Shown: positions 1 to 10,566 of the stretch, one piece after another
Numbering within the stretch: position 1 is the first letter of the stretch
Layout: each line of letters begins with the position of its first letter
Assembly (NCBI GenBank): GCA_963576725.1
Contig: OY755246.1
Coordinates: 74,579,467 to 74,643,466, forward strand
From: Azorinus chamasolen
Taxonomy: Eukaryota > Mollusca > Bivalvia > Cardiida > Solecurtidae
Direction: 5' to 3'
DNA: 64,000 nucleotides
The notes under the pieces: generated by a model
Database searches by the model: none
What the model was told of the DNA's origin: nothing
What the model saw: only the letters and a program-made list of their open reading frames with translations
Program-made: the position numbers and the translations under genes

Positions 1-253
1 ACCAATCTGATCAGGCTTTGTTCTGATTGCTTATGATATAAAATAAAGATCTGATTATATAGTTTCTGTCATTGCAAAAACTCTGTGTTCAGAAAAAATA
101 CAAAAGATAAACTTATTGATATTTATGATGTCATAAGTTTTGCATGAATATTCAACAGACAAAGGGCTAATATAATATAATGAGTTAGTATATGGCATCA
201 TAAGTATTAGGTCCATTATCCCTTAACTTCATAAAGATGCCTTTCTACACCTT
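1..253. repeat. Dispersed AT-rich repeat family R, partial copy
   Basis: This stretch matches in parts 750-960 and 1300-1560 (shared words near agtttctgtcat, aatattcatg and the tctgatcagg block). The family marker is a short palindromic block around gatcaga..gctcc next to gcaaacagagtagaccc. Other partial copies lie at 3246-3307, 9001-9062, 11341-11411 and 61197-61243. No coding sense is seen. Confidence 0.5.
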
Positions 254-1299
254 ATACCCCCATTCCACTGGGCGGCGGTTCCACTGCGCTCATGGCGCTC
301 CTCCAAAATCTTCCAAATCGCCACAGAAGCGCCGTCATGTGCCTAATTTTGGGTATTTCTAGTACGCTTCTAGTACGCTTCAATAACGATCTCGCTGCGC
401 TGTTTACGATCCTGTCGAGATGTTGCTGCGCTTCTATGGCGCTTGATGTCTCTCCAAGACGCTTCTGCTACGCTTCCACTACGACACGGGATTTCAGGCT
501 ACGCTTCGTCTACGCTTACTACGTTGCTGTTACGACCTTGCTTCGACCTAAGCGCAGGAGCTGCGCTTCTGTTGCGCTTTTGGAACGTTTCTATATAAAA
601 TAGGTGATTAAATTGCTTTCGAAGCAGTTATCATCCTTCGAAGAAAAATGGGTCAAATTATTTTGAAGACCCAGATCAAGAAAAACACAGTGTTGGGCCT
701 GATCTAGGTCTTCTTTTTGTTACGTCTTCCTATGGAGTGACTCAAGCATTAACCTTTTCCCTGTTCAATATTCATGTAAGAAATAATGATCTTATGAATA
801 TTTAGTAGCTGCATTTTTAAAATTTAACCTTTTTAAGAAATGTTTTTGCTTTGACAAAAACTGTAGAATCATATCTACATCATGTTATGAGCAAACAGAG
901 CAGACCCTGATCAGACGGCTCCAATAGGAGCTGTCTGATCTGGGTCTACTCTGTTTGCAAATGTGTGAAAAAGCATTTGTATGCGGACAAATATCTCGGC
1001 GCTTTTGTTGCGATGCGACTGTGATTTGCTACGTTACTCACGCTGCGGCTACGATACTGCTGCGTTCATGAATTTCTTACTACGCTTTTGCGGCGATTCG
1101 AGTCCACGGCGATGCCGCTACGATTGTTTTGAGCAAGGTCAAAACAATCGCCGTGAAGTGGCGATCAAGAAGCTTCTGTTACGCTTCTACTACGATCAGG
1201 GCGTTTCTTCTGTGCTGTTGCCGTTCCTGCTACGATTCACGGCGTTTTTACCAAAATTTCGAAGCGTAGCGAAATCGCCTCTCAGTGGAATGGGGGTAT
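254..1299. mobile_element. Element with 17-bp terminal inverted repeats
   Basis: Left end atacccccattccactg (254-270) is the exact reverse complement of 1283-1299. The outer parts (270-600 and 970-1283) are unusually rich in tacgctt / ctacg words, unlike the AT-rich flanks. The middle (600-960) is a copy of dispersed repeat R. No transposase is seen, so it is a non-autonomous element. The apparent frames at 292-603 and 981-1301 are low-complexity products of the repeated words. No clear target duplication was found. Confidence 0.55.
891..958. repeat. 68-bp near-perfect hairpin of family R
   Basis: Arms gcaaacagagcagaccc.. and its complement flank a 4-base loop (aata). Similar but more decayed hairpins appear at ~1302-1370 and 11341-11411. 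Confidence 0.75.
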
Positions 1300-1748
1300 G
1301 AGCAAACAGAGTAGATTCAGATCAGACAGCTCCACAAGAGTCATCCGATCAGGGTCTTCTCTGAAAATGCTTATGACAAATTATATATACGTATATATGA
1401 TTCTACAGTTTCTGCCATGGCCAAAATCTCCTGTGTCCATGTGCTACAATAACAATAGAATATAACTTATTCTAATTAATATTCATGATATCTTTATTTC
1501 TTACATGAATAATCATGGGGTAAAGTGTTATATTCACCAGGAAAAGGGTCAATGGCTACCAGTGATACCAAAATGGGTTCAGTTCAATCATCTTGTACAC
1601 ATGTACATACAGGGATTGCATAAATCATCTGATTTGACTTTGATGATGATCTTATTGACATTTTCAAGTTAACAAGTCTGTGATGTCATGTGCATGGTGG
1701 CCCTCTAAACATGTATGGGATTTGCAGATATTCTCCTAGATTCTATCA
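1300..1748. repeat. Family R copy and flanking AT-rich sequence
   Basis: 1302-1370 is a decayed R hairpin, and 1380-1550 resembles 60-250. Nothing coding is seen. Confidence 0.4.
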
Positions 1749-1931
1749 CTATCTAAACAACTGTTCCTGTCCTTTCAGGAATGTTGGTATGTTTAATTTC
1801 ACTCTTCTGGCACACAGTTCTTCACTGACAGTAAATCCACAATCTGCCATTATCTCGTCTACAGTCCTGGCAAGAGGTAATCCAAAAATAGCAATGTTTT
1901 GTGATGTAATTGCCATTGGCTCGTCCACCAA
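1749..1931 (-). other. Possible coding fragment, unrecognised
   Basis: The minus strand is open for 60 codons with natural-looking composition (AITSQNIAIFGLPLARTVDE, then CGFTVSEELCARR..IPTFLKG). No clean splice sites bracket it on the minus strand. The plus strand has an acceptor-like ctgtcctttcag| at ~1780. It could be an exon fragment, a decayed transposon ORF, or chance. No family recognised. Confidence 0.2.
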
Positions 1932-2007
1932 ATAAGTGTGAAATGTTCATAATAAAACCATTTGGAGCAATTACAGAGGCATCAAAAGGCGTCAATATGA
2001 GGGAATG

Positions 2008-2925
2008 GGTTAAACACTTTTTATCATCAAATACATAGAAACTCCCCTTTAAAAAAATGTAACTGCTTTCAGCAACCCTCTTACTGTTCAACCGCAATGG
2101 ACTATGGCACAATCTGATACAGCAGTATCAGTACAGCAGTATCAGTACAGCAGTATCAGTACAGCAGTATCAGTACAGCAGTATCAGTACCAGCAGTATC
2201 AGTACAGCAGTGTCAGTACCAGCAGTATCAGTACCAGCAGTATCAGTACAGCAGTATCAGTACAGCAGTATCAGTACAGTAGTATCAGTACAGTATCAGT
2301 ACAGCAGTATCAGTACCAGCAGTATCAGTACCAGCAGTATCAGTACAGCAGTATCAGTACAGCAGTATCAATACAGCAGTGTCAGTACAGCAGTATCAGT
2401 ACAGTAGTATCAGTACCAGCAGTATCAGTACAGTAGTATCAGTACAGCAGTATCAGTACAGCAGTATCAGTACCAGCAGTATCAGTACAGCAGTATCAGT
2501 ACAGCAGTATCAATACAGCAGTATCAGTACAGCAGTATCAGTACAGCAGTATCAGTACAGTACCAGCAGTGTCAGTACATCAGTATCAGTACAGCAGTGT
2601 CAGTACAGCAGTATCAGTACAGCAGTATCAGTACCAGCAGTATCAGTACAGCAGTGCCAGTACAGCAGTATCAGGTTGTGCCATAGTCTCTTGTGGTTGA
2701 ATAGTAAGAGTGTTGCTGAAAGCAAGGAAATCCGAATCGAGATTCTATACTGGCCAACAGTTTGACTGTGTTTTTGCATTGCTCACAACTCTGCCTAAAT
2801 ATCGAGAAAAAATGCCCTATAAACTGAGTGTCGAGATTCAGATATTTTCTGTATTTCCTTGTACAATTACATTTTTAAAAGTGAGTTTCTGTGTATTTTA
2901 TGATAAAAAATGGTCTTTGTATTCG
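2008..2925. mobile_element. Foldback element with minisatellite core
   Basis: Left arm 2008-2120 and right arm 2672-2925 are inverted copies: ctatggcacaa with ttgtgccatag, tgctttcagcaac with gttgctgaaagca, and the outer block around tagaaactc with gagtttct. The right arm carries ~140 extra bp (about 2722-2865). The core is a 14-bp array. No transposase, so a non-autonomous foldback-type element is inferred. Confidence 0.65.
2110..2676. repeat. 14-bp minisatellite (cagtatcagtacag)
   Basis: About 40 units of cagtatcagtacag with 15-bp variants (cagtatcagtaccag) that shift the frame. Because 3 x 14 = 42, open frames appear in several phases (2104-2436, 2379-2765); these are not genes. Confidence 0.92.
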
Positions 2926-2927
2926 CC

Positions 2928-3160
2928 ATCGCGGTTGTTGTAGATTAGTCGGAGAGTTGATACGTTTAGTTACACTGTTTGTCTTTTAGGGTGGGGATGG
3001 AATAAATGTGAGGTTGGGCGCCCCTAAACCGGTTTAAACCCCAAGTGACTTTTGTCACCGTTCCAAGGCGGTACTCCCATCTTCTCCCTATTGTATGTTT
3101 GTTTTGTCTTTGTGCCTCTCTTTATGTTTTTGATAGTTATGTACATTTGCTGTGTTTTCT
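2928..3160 (+). mobile_element. Conserved short interspersed element 'x', copy 1
   Basis: From gccatcgcggttgttgtag through gggtggggatggaata, ggttgggcgcccc, ccaaggcggtact to a T/G-rich end (tttgttttgtctttgtg). Copies in the opposite orientation lie at 46745-46950 (high identity) and 51060-51424 (more diverged). The short size, variable T/G- or CA-rich end and several copies suggest a SINE-like or other non-autonomous element. No tRNA head was found. Confidence 0.6.
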
Positions 3161-3165
3161 TCTGT

Positions 3166-3245
3166 TGCTGTTCGGGCGGCTGTTTGTTCTGTATGTGGTG
3201 TTTCCTGCATGACTCATATTTGTGACTACATAATGTCATAACCAA
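3166..3245 (+). repeat. ~70-bp block 'y', also found inside an RT remnant at 47.34 kb
   Basis: Sequence around ttgctgttcgg..ctgtttgttctgtatgtgg..gcatgactca recurs on the minus strand at 47339-47411, where it interrupts a reverse transcriptase reading frame. Origin unknown. Confidence 0.6.
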
Positions 3246-3606
3246 ACATCAGATCTTGATCAGGCGCTCCTAAATACCATCTGATTTGGGTCTACTCTGT
3301 TTGCAAATGCATGAACATGTGTTTTGAAAAGGGTTAATAATTTAATTACATGTAGTATTTTATTTATTTATTTGTTTACTTATTATTTTTTTCGGGGGTG
3401 GGTTGGGTGGGGATTATTGGCACAATTTTTAAAAAAACAAAAACAAACTTGTTTAGACAGGAATTCCTCTCAATCCATTTTATACTTGCATAGACAAAAC
3501 ACCGGTCTTTTCAAATACAAAGTGACGATTAAACCAATTCGTTATTCATACATATACATGTATCTTGACTTATCCGAATTTCCTGAATGTCCGGATGCAT
3601 GCAATA

Positions 3607-4294
3607 TCAATTAAAACTCAAAATGTTCACACCCAGAAGTTCTCTTACAACAGCTTGAGAAACTTGCTTGTAGTAGTCTTTGCGGTTGATATGTTCGATC
3701 CACAGCAATCGAATTTCTTCATTGCGAGGAACTGTGTACATTTCGTAAGGCTCCAAACAAGGGCATTCTTTATGCAAAAGTGTGTATCCCTCACTATTTC
3801 GCAATTGATAAAGTTTCTTCTGAATGTACTACAATGCAGAGCCAGTTACGGCATACATTGCACTGGGAGCATAAAGTGCAGAGCCAGTTACGGCATACAT
3901 TGCACTGGGAGCATAAAGTGCGGAGCCAGTTACGGCATACATTGCACTGGGAGCATAAAGTGCAGAGCCAGTAACGGCATACATTGCACTGGGAACATAA
4001 CGTGCAGAGCCAGTTACGGCATACATTGCACTGGGAGCATAAAGTGCAGAGCCAGTTACGGCATACATTGCACTGGGAGCATAAAGTGCGGAGCCAGTTA
4101 CGGCATACATTGCACTGGGAGCATAAAGTGCAGAGCCAGTAACGGCATACATTGCACTTGGAACATAAAGTGCAGAGCCAGTGACGGCATACATTGCACT
4201 GGGAGTATAAAGTGCACAGGGACTCTTCTGATTGTGAACAGTTATTGCAGTGAAAAGCAGCACATTGCTTCACTGAGCTTCTTTCGTATGGCAT
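3607..4294 (-). pseudogene. THAP-like zinc finger remnant split by a 42-bp tandem array
   Basis: On the minus strand, 4294-4215 reads MPYERSSVKQCAAFHCNNC, which resembles the start of a THAP domain (C-x4-C after a Met-rich start). 3804-3607 reads ..YTVPRNEEIRLLWIEHINRK, resembling the FP..xE.R..W...I.R part. Between them lie nine 42-bp repeats, and the two halves are in different frames. The second Cys-His pair and the AVPTIF box are not seen. Inference: a decayed THAP-type domain (common in transposases) into which a minisatellite expanded. The match is by eye and weak. Confidence 0.3.
3833..4214. repeat. 42-bp minisatellite, nine units in a four-unit higher-order pattern
   Basis: Units begin gcagagccagttacggcata. 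Variants follow the order A,A,B(gcgg),C(gtaacgg),A,A,B,C,D, so a 168-bp four-unit block has duplicated. 42 is a multiple of three, so frames stay open on both strands. Confidence 0.92.
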
Positions 4295-4298
4295 TATG

Positions 4299-4956
4299 AC
4301 TTATTTATGTATAACAATTCCTGAAAGCTATTTCACAAAACAAATCCACACAATCCAAAATCTTTATTTAATCAGCAAAACTAAGCAATCGATCAGTTGC
4401 GCTACCGACTAGAACATTCTGCAAGACCGGATCGACATACTCGATTATGAGACATTGAATTCACTACTTTGAGTCGCAGTTAATTACTATTGCGCGTATA
4501 GAATGGGAAAATGGAGCGGTAACTTTAGATTATTTCAACTACGTTGAATCCATTCATATCTTTTATCACAGTAAAATTTTACATGTTCCTTTATCTTAGT
4601 TAAACAAGAAGTCAAAAGTATAGATAATTTTGTAGTTGTACAAGAACTAGAATTAGCAAATGAAACGCGCTTTATATGATTTTTAGCAAGTGGCTTATGC
4701 CGCCCCTTGTTATTGTTAGGCCAATTCGGAAAATCTCTGTGCGTTGAAGGGAAAGCCGAATAGCACTGAAGAAATAGTTCTTCTGGGTTCGCACAGAATA
4801 ATTATGAACTCTAATCACAATGAATGTTTCTTCTAATGACCACTGCTAAACATGAGCATGATAATTCAAGACCCCACTCTCGTATATTCTCTCGTATATT
4901 GAGAAAGTAAGAATCGAAAGGATAGCGACTGTCGTATTCTACGTAATGACGTGTTT
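4299..4956. other. Non-coding, nothing recognised
   Basis: AT-rich sequence without open frames, arrays or clear inverted repeats. Confidence 0.5.
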
Positions 4957-5425
4957 TAGTCTAGTTGCTTAGGAGGAAAATCGTTACATGGTGGATTAAA
5001 GTATAAGACTTGGTATATGAGTTACATTTGCAGTCTATAATCAAAATAATTGGGGGTGCCCGACTTGGCTACCCTAGTTCTGCCAAAATCCAAGATGGCC
5101 GCCATAACACCATGTGTCTGATAAAATCACCCATATTTGTCAGTTTCCATGAATAAAATTGCCTACAATTTTGTAAAAGGAACACAAAGGTTGCATTATA
5201 TCATATTTGGATCTATTTGGCCCATTAATTGTATGATCTTATACAAAATAACTATATTTCTAAAAACTAAATAGAACAGAATAGAACACACATCGTCTAG
5301 GGCATTTACTTACAGCTTACACAAATATTTTACTGTTGTAATGTACCCGAATTAGATTGTTCTGTTGATTAATTGAATATCTACCACAAACATTTCCTGA
5401 AACGTAGCGCACTGTGATCATAATG

Positions 5426-5628
5426 CAGTAAAACCTCTCCATTACGACCACTAAAATAAAAGCTAATTCACTGTATGAAACACGGATGGCAGCTTAAGTA
5501 AGGTGAAAGTAAAACAGAAAGCTCTTCAAGGAGCACTTATTTTATTTTCACCTTGCTTTAAGCAGCCATCTTCCCTAAAGACCAAATAAATGATGCAATT
5601 TAGTGGTCTCAAAAGAGAGGTTTTACTG
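5426..5628. mobile_element. pogo/Tigger-type MITE (left arm copy)
   Basis: Ends cagtaaaacctct...agaggttttactg with an inner gaccact / agtggtc pair; TA follows the right end. The same family occurs at 7666-7870, 28724-28913 and 55478-55603. The TA-flanked CAGT ends are typical of pogo/Tigger elements. Confidence 0.7.
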
Positions 5629-5653
5629 TATATCAGTTGATCTTAATTGAATA

Positions 5654-5980
5654 CAGTCAAACATTGATAACACGAACTCTCTTAAGTTGATTTTGCCAGT
5701 ACTCCCTTCAATTGTAAATCAATAGAGCTTGCTTAAATATTCTGAAAGTGGGAGCTCATTTGAAAGCAAAAGTGACAATTCGAAAAGAGAAAATTGCAGA
5801 CTCGGTTTTATTGAGTCTGTTCATGAATAGTAATTAAAAGTGAACCTCCTAGCACCAGCTTAAGTAGTTACCAATTTTCAAGACTAATAACACCAAAACT
5901 AATGATCCCGAAGGACCATAAAGTCGAACATACTCGTATTCAAAAATAAAGCATGACTAAACTTTATCATAGTTCGACTG
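5654..5980. mobile_element. Second pogo-type MITE family, TA flanked (left arm)
   Basis: Starts ta|cagtcaaacattgataa and ends ttatcatagttcgactg|ta. The counterpart in the right arm is 7497-7638, shortened inside. Confidence 0.55.
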
Positions 5981-6009
5981 TATACTAGTTGTGCTAACTA
6001 TTAGTCAAA

Positions 6010-6440
6010 TTTGCTGTTACCCACATGAAAGTACATGGTGAAAGGGATAATCAACAGTTTCCTTTGCGTGCACATAAATATGTGCACTTCAGATGCGTAT
6101 TTTTGCATATGCACTTCTTGGGTACAGTGTAATTGCCTTGTAGCCAAATTTTATAAGTTCTCTGCAGCTTTTTGCTGCGTCTGGGATTGTTTTCCAGAGA
6201 GGTTGCCAATTGTCATTTCATATTGTCCAACCACAGTTGTTGGGAGACGGGTCATTCTGGCATGGCTGTAAGCTTGTTAACCAAATGCTGGCTTGGTACA
6301 GGCTCTGATTGGCATGTTGCAAAAGAGAGGCTTGAGTTGGTGATAGGTTCTGCATTGATTGCATATGTTAACCTTGAGCAAACAGTTCCTGTTGTACGTC
6401 ATTGACTTTGTCTAGTTGTGTAGTATTATAATAAAATACA
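6010..6440 (-). pseudogene. Inverted copy of the C-terminal part of the transposon-type ORF
   Basis: Reverse-complement counterpart of 7050-7440. The same Trp-rich and Cys-rich C-terminal words can be traced on the minus strand, with stops and frameshifts. Confidence 0.5.
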
Positions 6441-6479
6441 CAGTGTTGATGTGATAGTACCTAAGATATGTACCACAGC

Positions 6480-7440
6480 CTTTAGCGACAACAGATTGGC
6501 CTGTTGTTTGGGACACATACAAAAGTAATAGTTCAATAATTCAAAAAAACAAAGAAGAGCTTTTTGAACTATTGACTAGAGATGTGACTGCCTGTGAATA
6601 CCCAAACGACAAAGTGATTTACATCACTGCAGGCCAATCTGTTGTCGCTAAAAGCTGTGGTACACAAATGCCACTCACTGATCACGAGGAAGCGAATGCA
6701 AGAATATTCCTCCATGTCCTAGACGCAATCAAAAAAGATCTGTAAACACAGATGATGTAGATGTTGTTGTGGTATTACCTGGCATATTTCCACAGTTGCT
6801 AAGGATGAAATTGGAATTACAACTTTGGGTAGAGTTTGGAAAAGGAAAACATATTCAGTCTTGCTCTCATGTTTCCATGCGTCTACACTACTTCACAATG
6901 TGGAGGAAATGGTGAAAAGAATCATAAAAATCATTCCCGGAAGTGACGGCATCATTTGTCTTTCTTCTGCAGCATCCATCTATATACTGTTTGAAGTGCA
7001 AAGTGAGGAATTTAAGTAAATCGAAAGGTTCACATGTGTACTTTATGACAATACTATACAACTAGACAAAGTCAATGACCTACAACAGGAACTGTTTGCT
7101 CAAGGTTAACATATGCAATCAATGCAGAACCTATCACCAACTCAAGCCTCTCTTTTGCAACATGCCAATCGGAGTCTGTACCAAGCCAGCGTTAGGTAAA
7201 CAAACTTACAGCCATGCCAGAATGACCCGTCTCCCAACACATTTGGTTGGACCAAATGAAATGACAATTGGCAACCTCTTTGGACAACACTCCCAGATGC
7301 TGTAAAAAGCTGCAGAGAACTTATAAAATGTGGCTGCAAGGCAATGACACTGTACCCTAAAAAGTGCATATGCAAAACTACGCATCTGAAGTGCACATAT
7401 TTATGTGCGTGCAAAGGAAATTATTGATTATCCCTTTCCC
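6480..7440 (+). pseudogene. Decayed ORF of a multicopy invertebrate transposon-associated family
   Basis: In pieces across frames: VIYITAGQSVVAK, then TDHEEANARIFLHVLDAI (6674-6730), LWVEFGKGKHIQS (6823-6860), PTQASLLQHANRSLYQA, WTTLPDAVKSCRELIKCGCK and a Cys cluster (KKCICK..LKCTYLCAC) near 7250-7430. From memory, these match in order a multicopy protein family of molluscs and cnidarians with an H-E-E-A-D-T-R motif, a LWVAFGTGKH motif and a Cys-rich end, usually unnamed in databases. At least four frame breaks make it dead. Confidence 0.55.
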
Positions 7441-7496
7441 CATGTACTTTCATGTAGGTAACAGCAAAGTACAACTATTATAATACAACTAATATA

Positions 7497-7638
7497 CAGT
7501 CAAACTTTGATAAAGTTTAGTCATGTTTTAACTTTGAAACACTAGTTTGTTCGAATTAAGCAAGCTCTATTGATTTACAATTGAAGAGAGTACTGGCAAA
7601 TTCAACTTAAGAGAGTTCGTGTTATCAATGTTTGACTG
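7497..7638. mobile_element. Second pogo-type MITE family (right arm counterpart)
   Basis: ta|cagtcaaactttgataaa ... caatgtttgactg|ta. It was inverted together with the palindrome arm. Confidence 0.5.
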
Positions 7639-7665
7639 TATTCTAATAAGATCAACACTGATGTA

Positions 7666-7870
7666 CAGTAAAGCCTCTCCATTGAGACCACTCAACTGCA
7701 TCAATTATTTGGTCTTTAGGGAAGGTGGCTGCTTAAAGAAAGATGACAATTAAAAAAATTGCTCCTCGAGGAGCTTTCTGTTTTACTTTCACCTTACTTT
7801 AAGCTGTCGCCTGTGTTTCATACAATCAATTAGCGTTCACTTTAGTGGCCGTAATAGAGAGGTTTTACTG
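7666..7870. mobile_element. pogo/Tigger-type MITE (right arm copy)
   Basis: ta|cagtaaagcctctcc ... agaggttttactg|ta, 205 bp. It is the mirror copy of 5426-5628 within the palindrome. Confidence 0.7.
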
Positions 7871-8312
7871 TATTATGATCACAGTGCACTAAATTTAAGG
7901 AAATGTTTGTGGCAGATATTCAATTAATCAACAGAACAATCTAATTTGGGTACATTACAACAGTAAAATATTTGTATAAGCTGTAAGTGAATGTCCTAGA
8001 CGATTTGTGTTCGATTCTGTTCTATTTAGTTTTTAGAAATTTAGTTATTTTGTATAAGATCATACAATTATGGGCCAAATAGATCCAAATATGTTATGAT
8101 GCAACCTTTGTGTTCTTTTTATAAATTTGTATTTTATTCATGGAAACTGACAAATATGGGTGATCTTGGATTTTGGCAGAACTAGGGTAGCCAAGTCGGG
8201 CACCCCCAATTATTTTGATTATAGACTGCAAATGCAACTCATATACCAAGTCTTATACTTTAATCCAGCCAGTAACGATTTTGCCTAAAATTGGACATAA
8301 GCAACTAGACTA

Positions 8313-10168
8313 TTTTAAAAAAAAGTTTGTTCGACGTTTGTAGAGAATTTATCATTGACGTTGTCCAAAAAACCTGTGTAAGCGATTTGAGTTCTCTATA
8401 GTTTTGTATATACATGATTATCTCCCATTTTGACTGTTTGCTTATTTTGTTGTGTATCAAAGTTTTTCAACTTCATAAATACTGAGACCGGTGCAAACTG
8501 ATTCAATGATCACTGCTGCTTATTACGTGATCAGTGCATTGAATATTCATTAGATTATTTATTGACGGCTTCATATACATATTTGGAGAAGTTACATCGT
8601 TGGGTTTTGACGGATCGAGTATTGCACTCATTAAGGCTAACAAATAGCGAATATACTACTAGCCATACTTGTGTCCCTTTTTTCAACTTAGATTTTTTCA
8701 TTATTGGTTAAGTTTTATCTTCAGGCCCATGTGTCAGGAACTGTCAACGATATTTGGTTTACAATTTTATTATTTTGATCTGACGTTTCAAACCTTAATG
8801 AACCTAATAATTTTGCTTCTTTGCTACAAACAGTGACAACTACATTCTAGTAGGTGCAACTGGTTTGTTAAAACCTGTTTAACATTTCAGACATATAGAG
8901 TAACACAAGGAGCTTTGCTTTTCTGAACTTGTATGCAATAAATTATAGTCTTTCAACACTATGAACCTGTTTTTATGTACCAATTACTTTTTCAAACAGT
9001 ATAGACCCAGATCAAAAGGCTCCAAAATGAACTCACTGATCACAGTTTGCACTGTTTGCTAATTTAACACAGTGTCTGTATAAAACCAAATTCCATACAC
9101 ACTGGTTCATGTTTTGGTAACAAAATTATCTTCCGCTACAACATAAAATCCCAAAAGAGTTACTTAAAACGCAAACAGTGCTGGTAATCTCACACACATT
9201 CAAACGATGCTTATCATGGTGTTTTCCCAATCCATTGCTGAACATTTCAAATAAATGTTTTTACACAAAATGCAACTACCTTGTACTTATTTCATTCCAC
9301 TACTCAGAGTGCAGGATAAGCGTGCCTTACGAATTATTCTTCAAATAACTCATTAATTTATTCAACAATCTCTATGGTGTAACCAATTGAACAAACCTTT
9401 ATACACATTTCGCATCATAGCAAGGGTTTGGTGCAAAACTATTGTAACATCTTAACTTTAGTGAAGAAGTTATAGCAGTTTTGCACCAAGCCCACAACAG
9501 AAATATTTGAAAAGAGAACAGAACTGTGTAACACCAAAATATAACCGTCTTTGCTAAAAGCCCCTTGCTAACAACACTCTCAGTGCTTTGATTTATGTAG
9601 TGTGTTTAGGTAACCAATATGTTGTAGGAAGTTTATGTTGTGTATGTTTAATATCAGCTCTACCTTGTTCGATCTTCACAGCTTTTGGTCTCAAACAACC
9701 GTCAACTGACATGTATGACTTTGTATAAATAATTGCCTGCATCAAGATATCGATATTTATGAAATGTAATTGTCAAATAATAATGACATTAAACCGATGC
9801 CTTATCAGCAGGATAGGAGATTATTTTGAATAGAAATCATGTATACCCTTTTTAACATATCACTTAATAAGTCTAGGTTTAGGTGGATGAAGGTGTTCAT
9901 TTGATGTATGAAATAAAATGCGTTTATAATATTTTTTTTTCCCATTTTTTCCAAAGAGCATTACATTAGTCAACATGTTCTCTATAAATATATTTACATA
10001 GTTCTTTACAATGGAGATGTTACAGGTTACGCAGAACATTCCGGTATTTTATGTTTCAATTAGCAATAAGTGAAAGGTTGCATTTAAAAGCTCATTCATA
10101 GTAGTTCTGTTTTCTGCACTCTCTGTGTGGTTACATTCTTTGGATAGTATGTTATTATATAGAAATAT
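8313..10168. other. Intergenic, no gene seen
   Basis: AT-rich. It holds a decayed family R block (9001-9062) and a small hairpin (ttggtgcaaaact / agttttgcaccaa, ~9428-9490). 9985-10120 shares words with 15965-16050 and 16195-16250. No supported reading frame. Confidence 0.5.
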
Positions 10169-10566
10169 AACCATCTGCCTATCTACACGGTAGAATGTGT
10201 AATCCTAGTTGTAAACAGACTGTACGGTAGAATGTGTAATCCTAGTTGTAAACAGACTGTGCCCAGACCATCTGCCTATCTACACGGTAGAATATGTAAT
10301 CCTAGTTGTAAACAGACTGTACCCAGACCATCTGCCTATCTACACGGTAGAATGTGTAATCCTAGTTGTAAACAGACTGTGCCCAGACCATCTGCCTATC
10401 TACACGGTAGAATTTGTAATCCTAGTTGTAAACAGACTGTACCCAGACCATCTGCCTATCTACACGGTAGAATTTGTAATCCTAGTTGTAAACAGACTGT
10501 ACCCAGACCATCTGCCTATCTACACGGTAGAATTTGTAATCCTAGTTGTAAACAGACTGTGCCCAG
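10169..10566. repeat. 60-bp minisatellite, ~6.5 units
   Basis: Units contain ccatctgcctatctacacgg and gtaatcctagttgtaaacag. The second unit is shortened. 60 is a multiple of three, which gives an artefactual open frame at 10232-10570. Confidence 0.92.

Larger units (their letters stand above)
4957..8312. mobile_element. 3.35-kb imperfect palindrome around a decayed transposon-type ORF
   Basis: The left arm (4957-~6428) and right arm (~7050-8312) are inverted copies. Outer ends tagtctagttgctta and taagcaactagacta match exactly; the block gggggtgcccgacttggct and its complement match near 5050 and 8200; inner ends around ctagttgtgtagtatt match. Arms differ by indels and point changes, so it is old. 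The 620-bp centre holds the middle of an ORF whose 3' part lies in the right arm and, inverted, in the left arm. Suggested origin: inverted duplication of an element's 3' end. Confidence 0.75.

Noticed and set aside
2104..2765. Open frames of Q/Y/S repeats
   Set aside because: Products of a 14-bp array; frame shifts freely with 15-bp variants.
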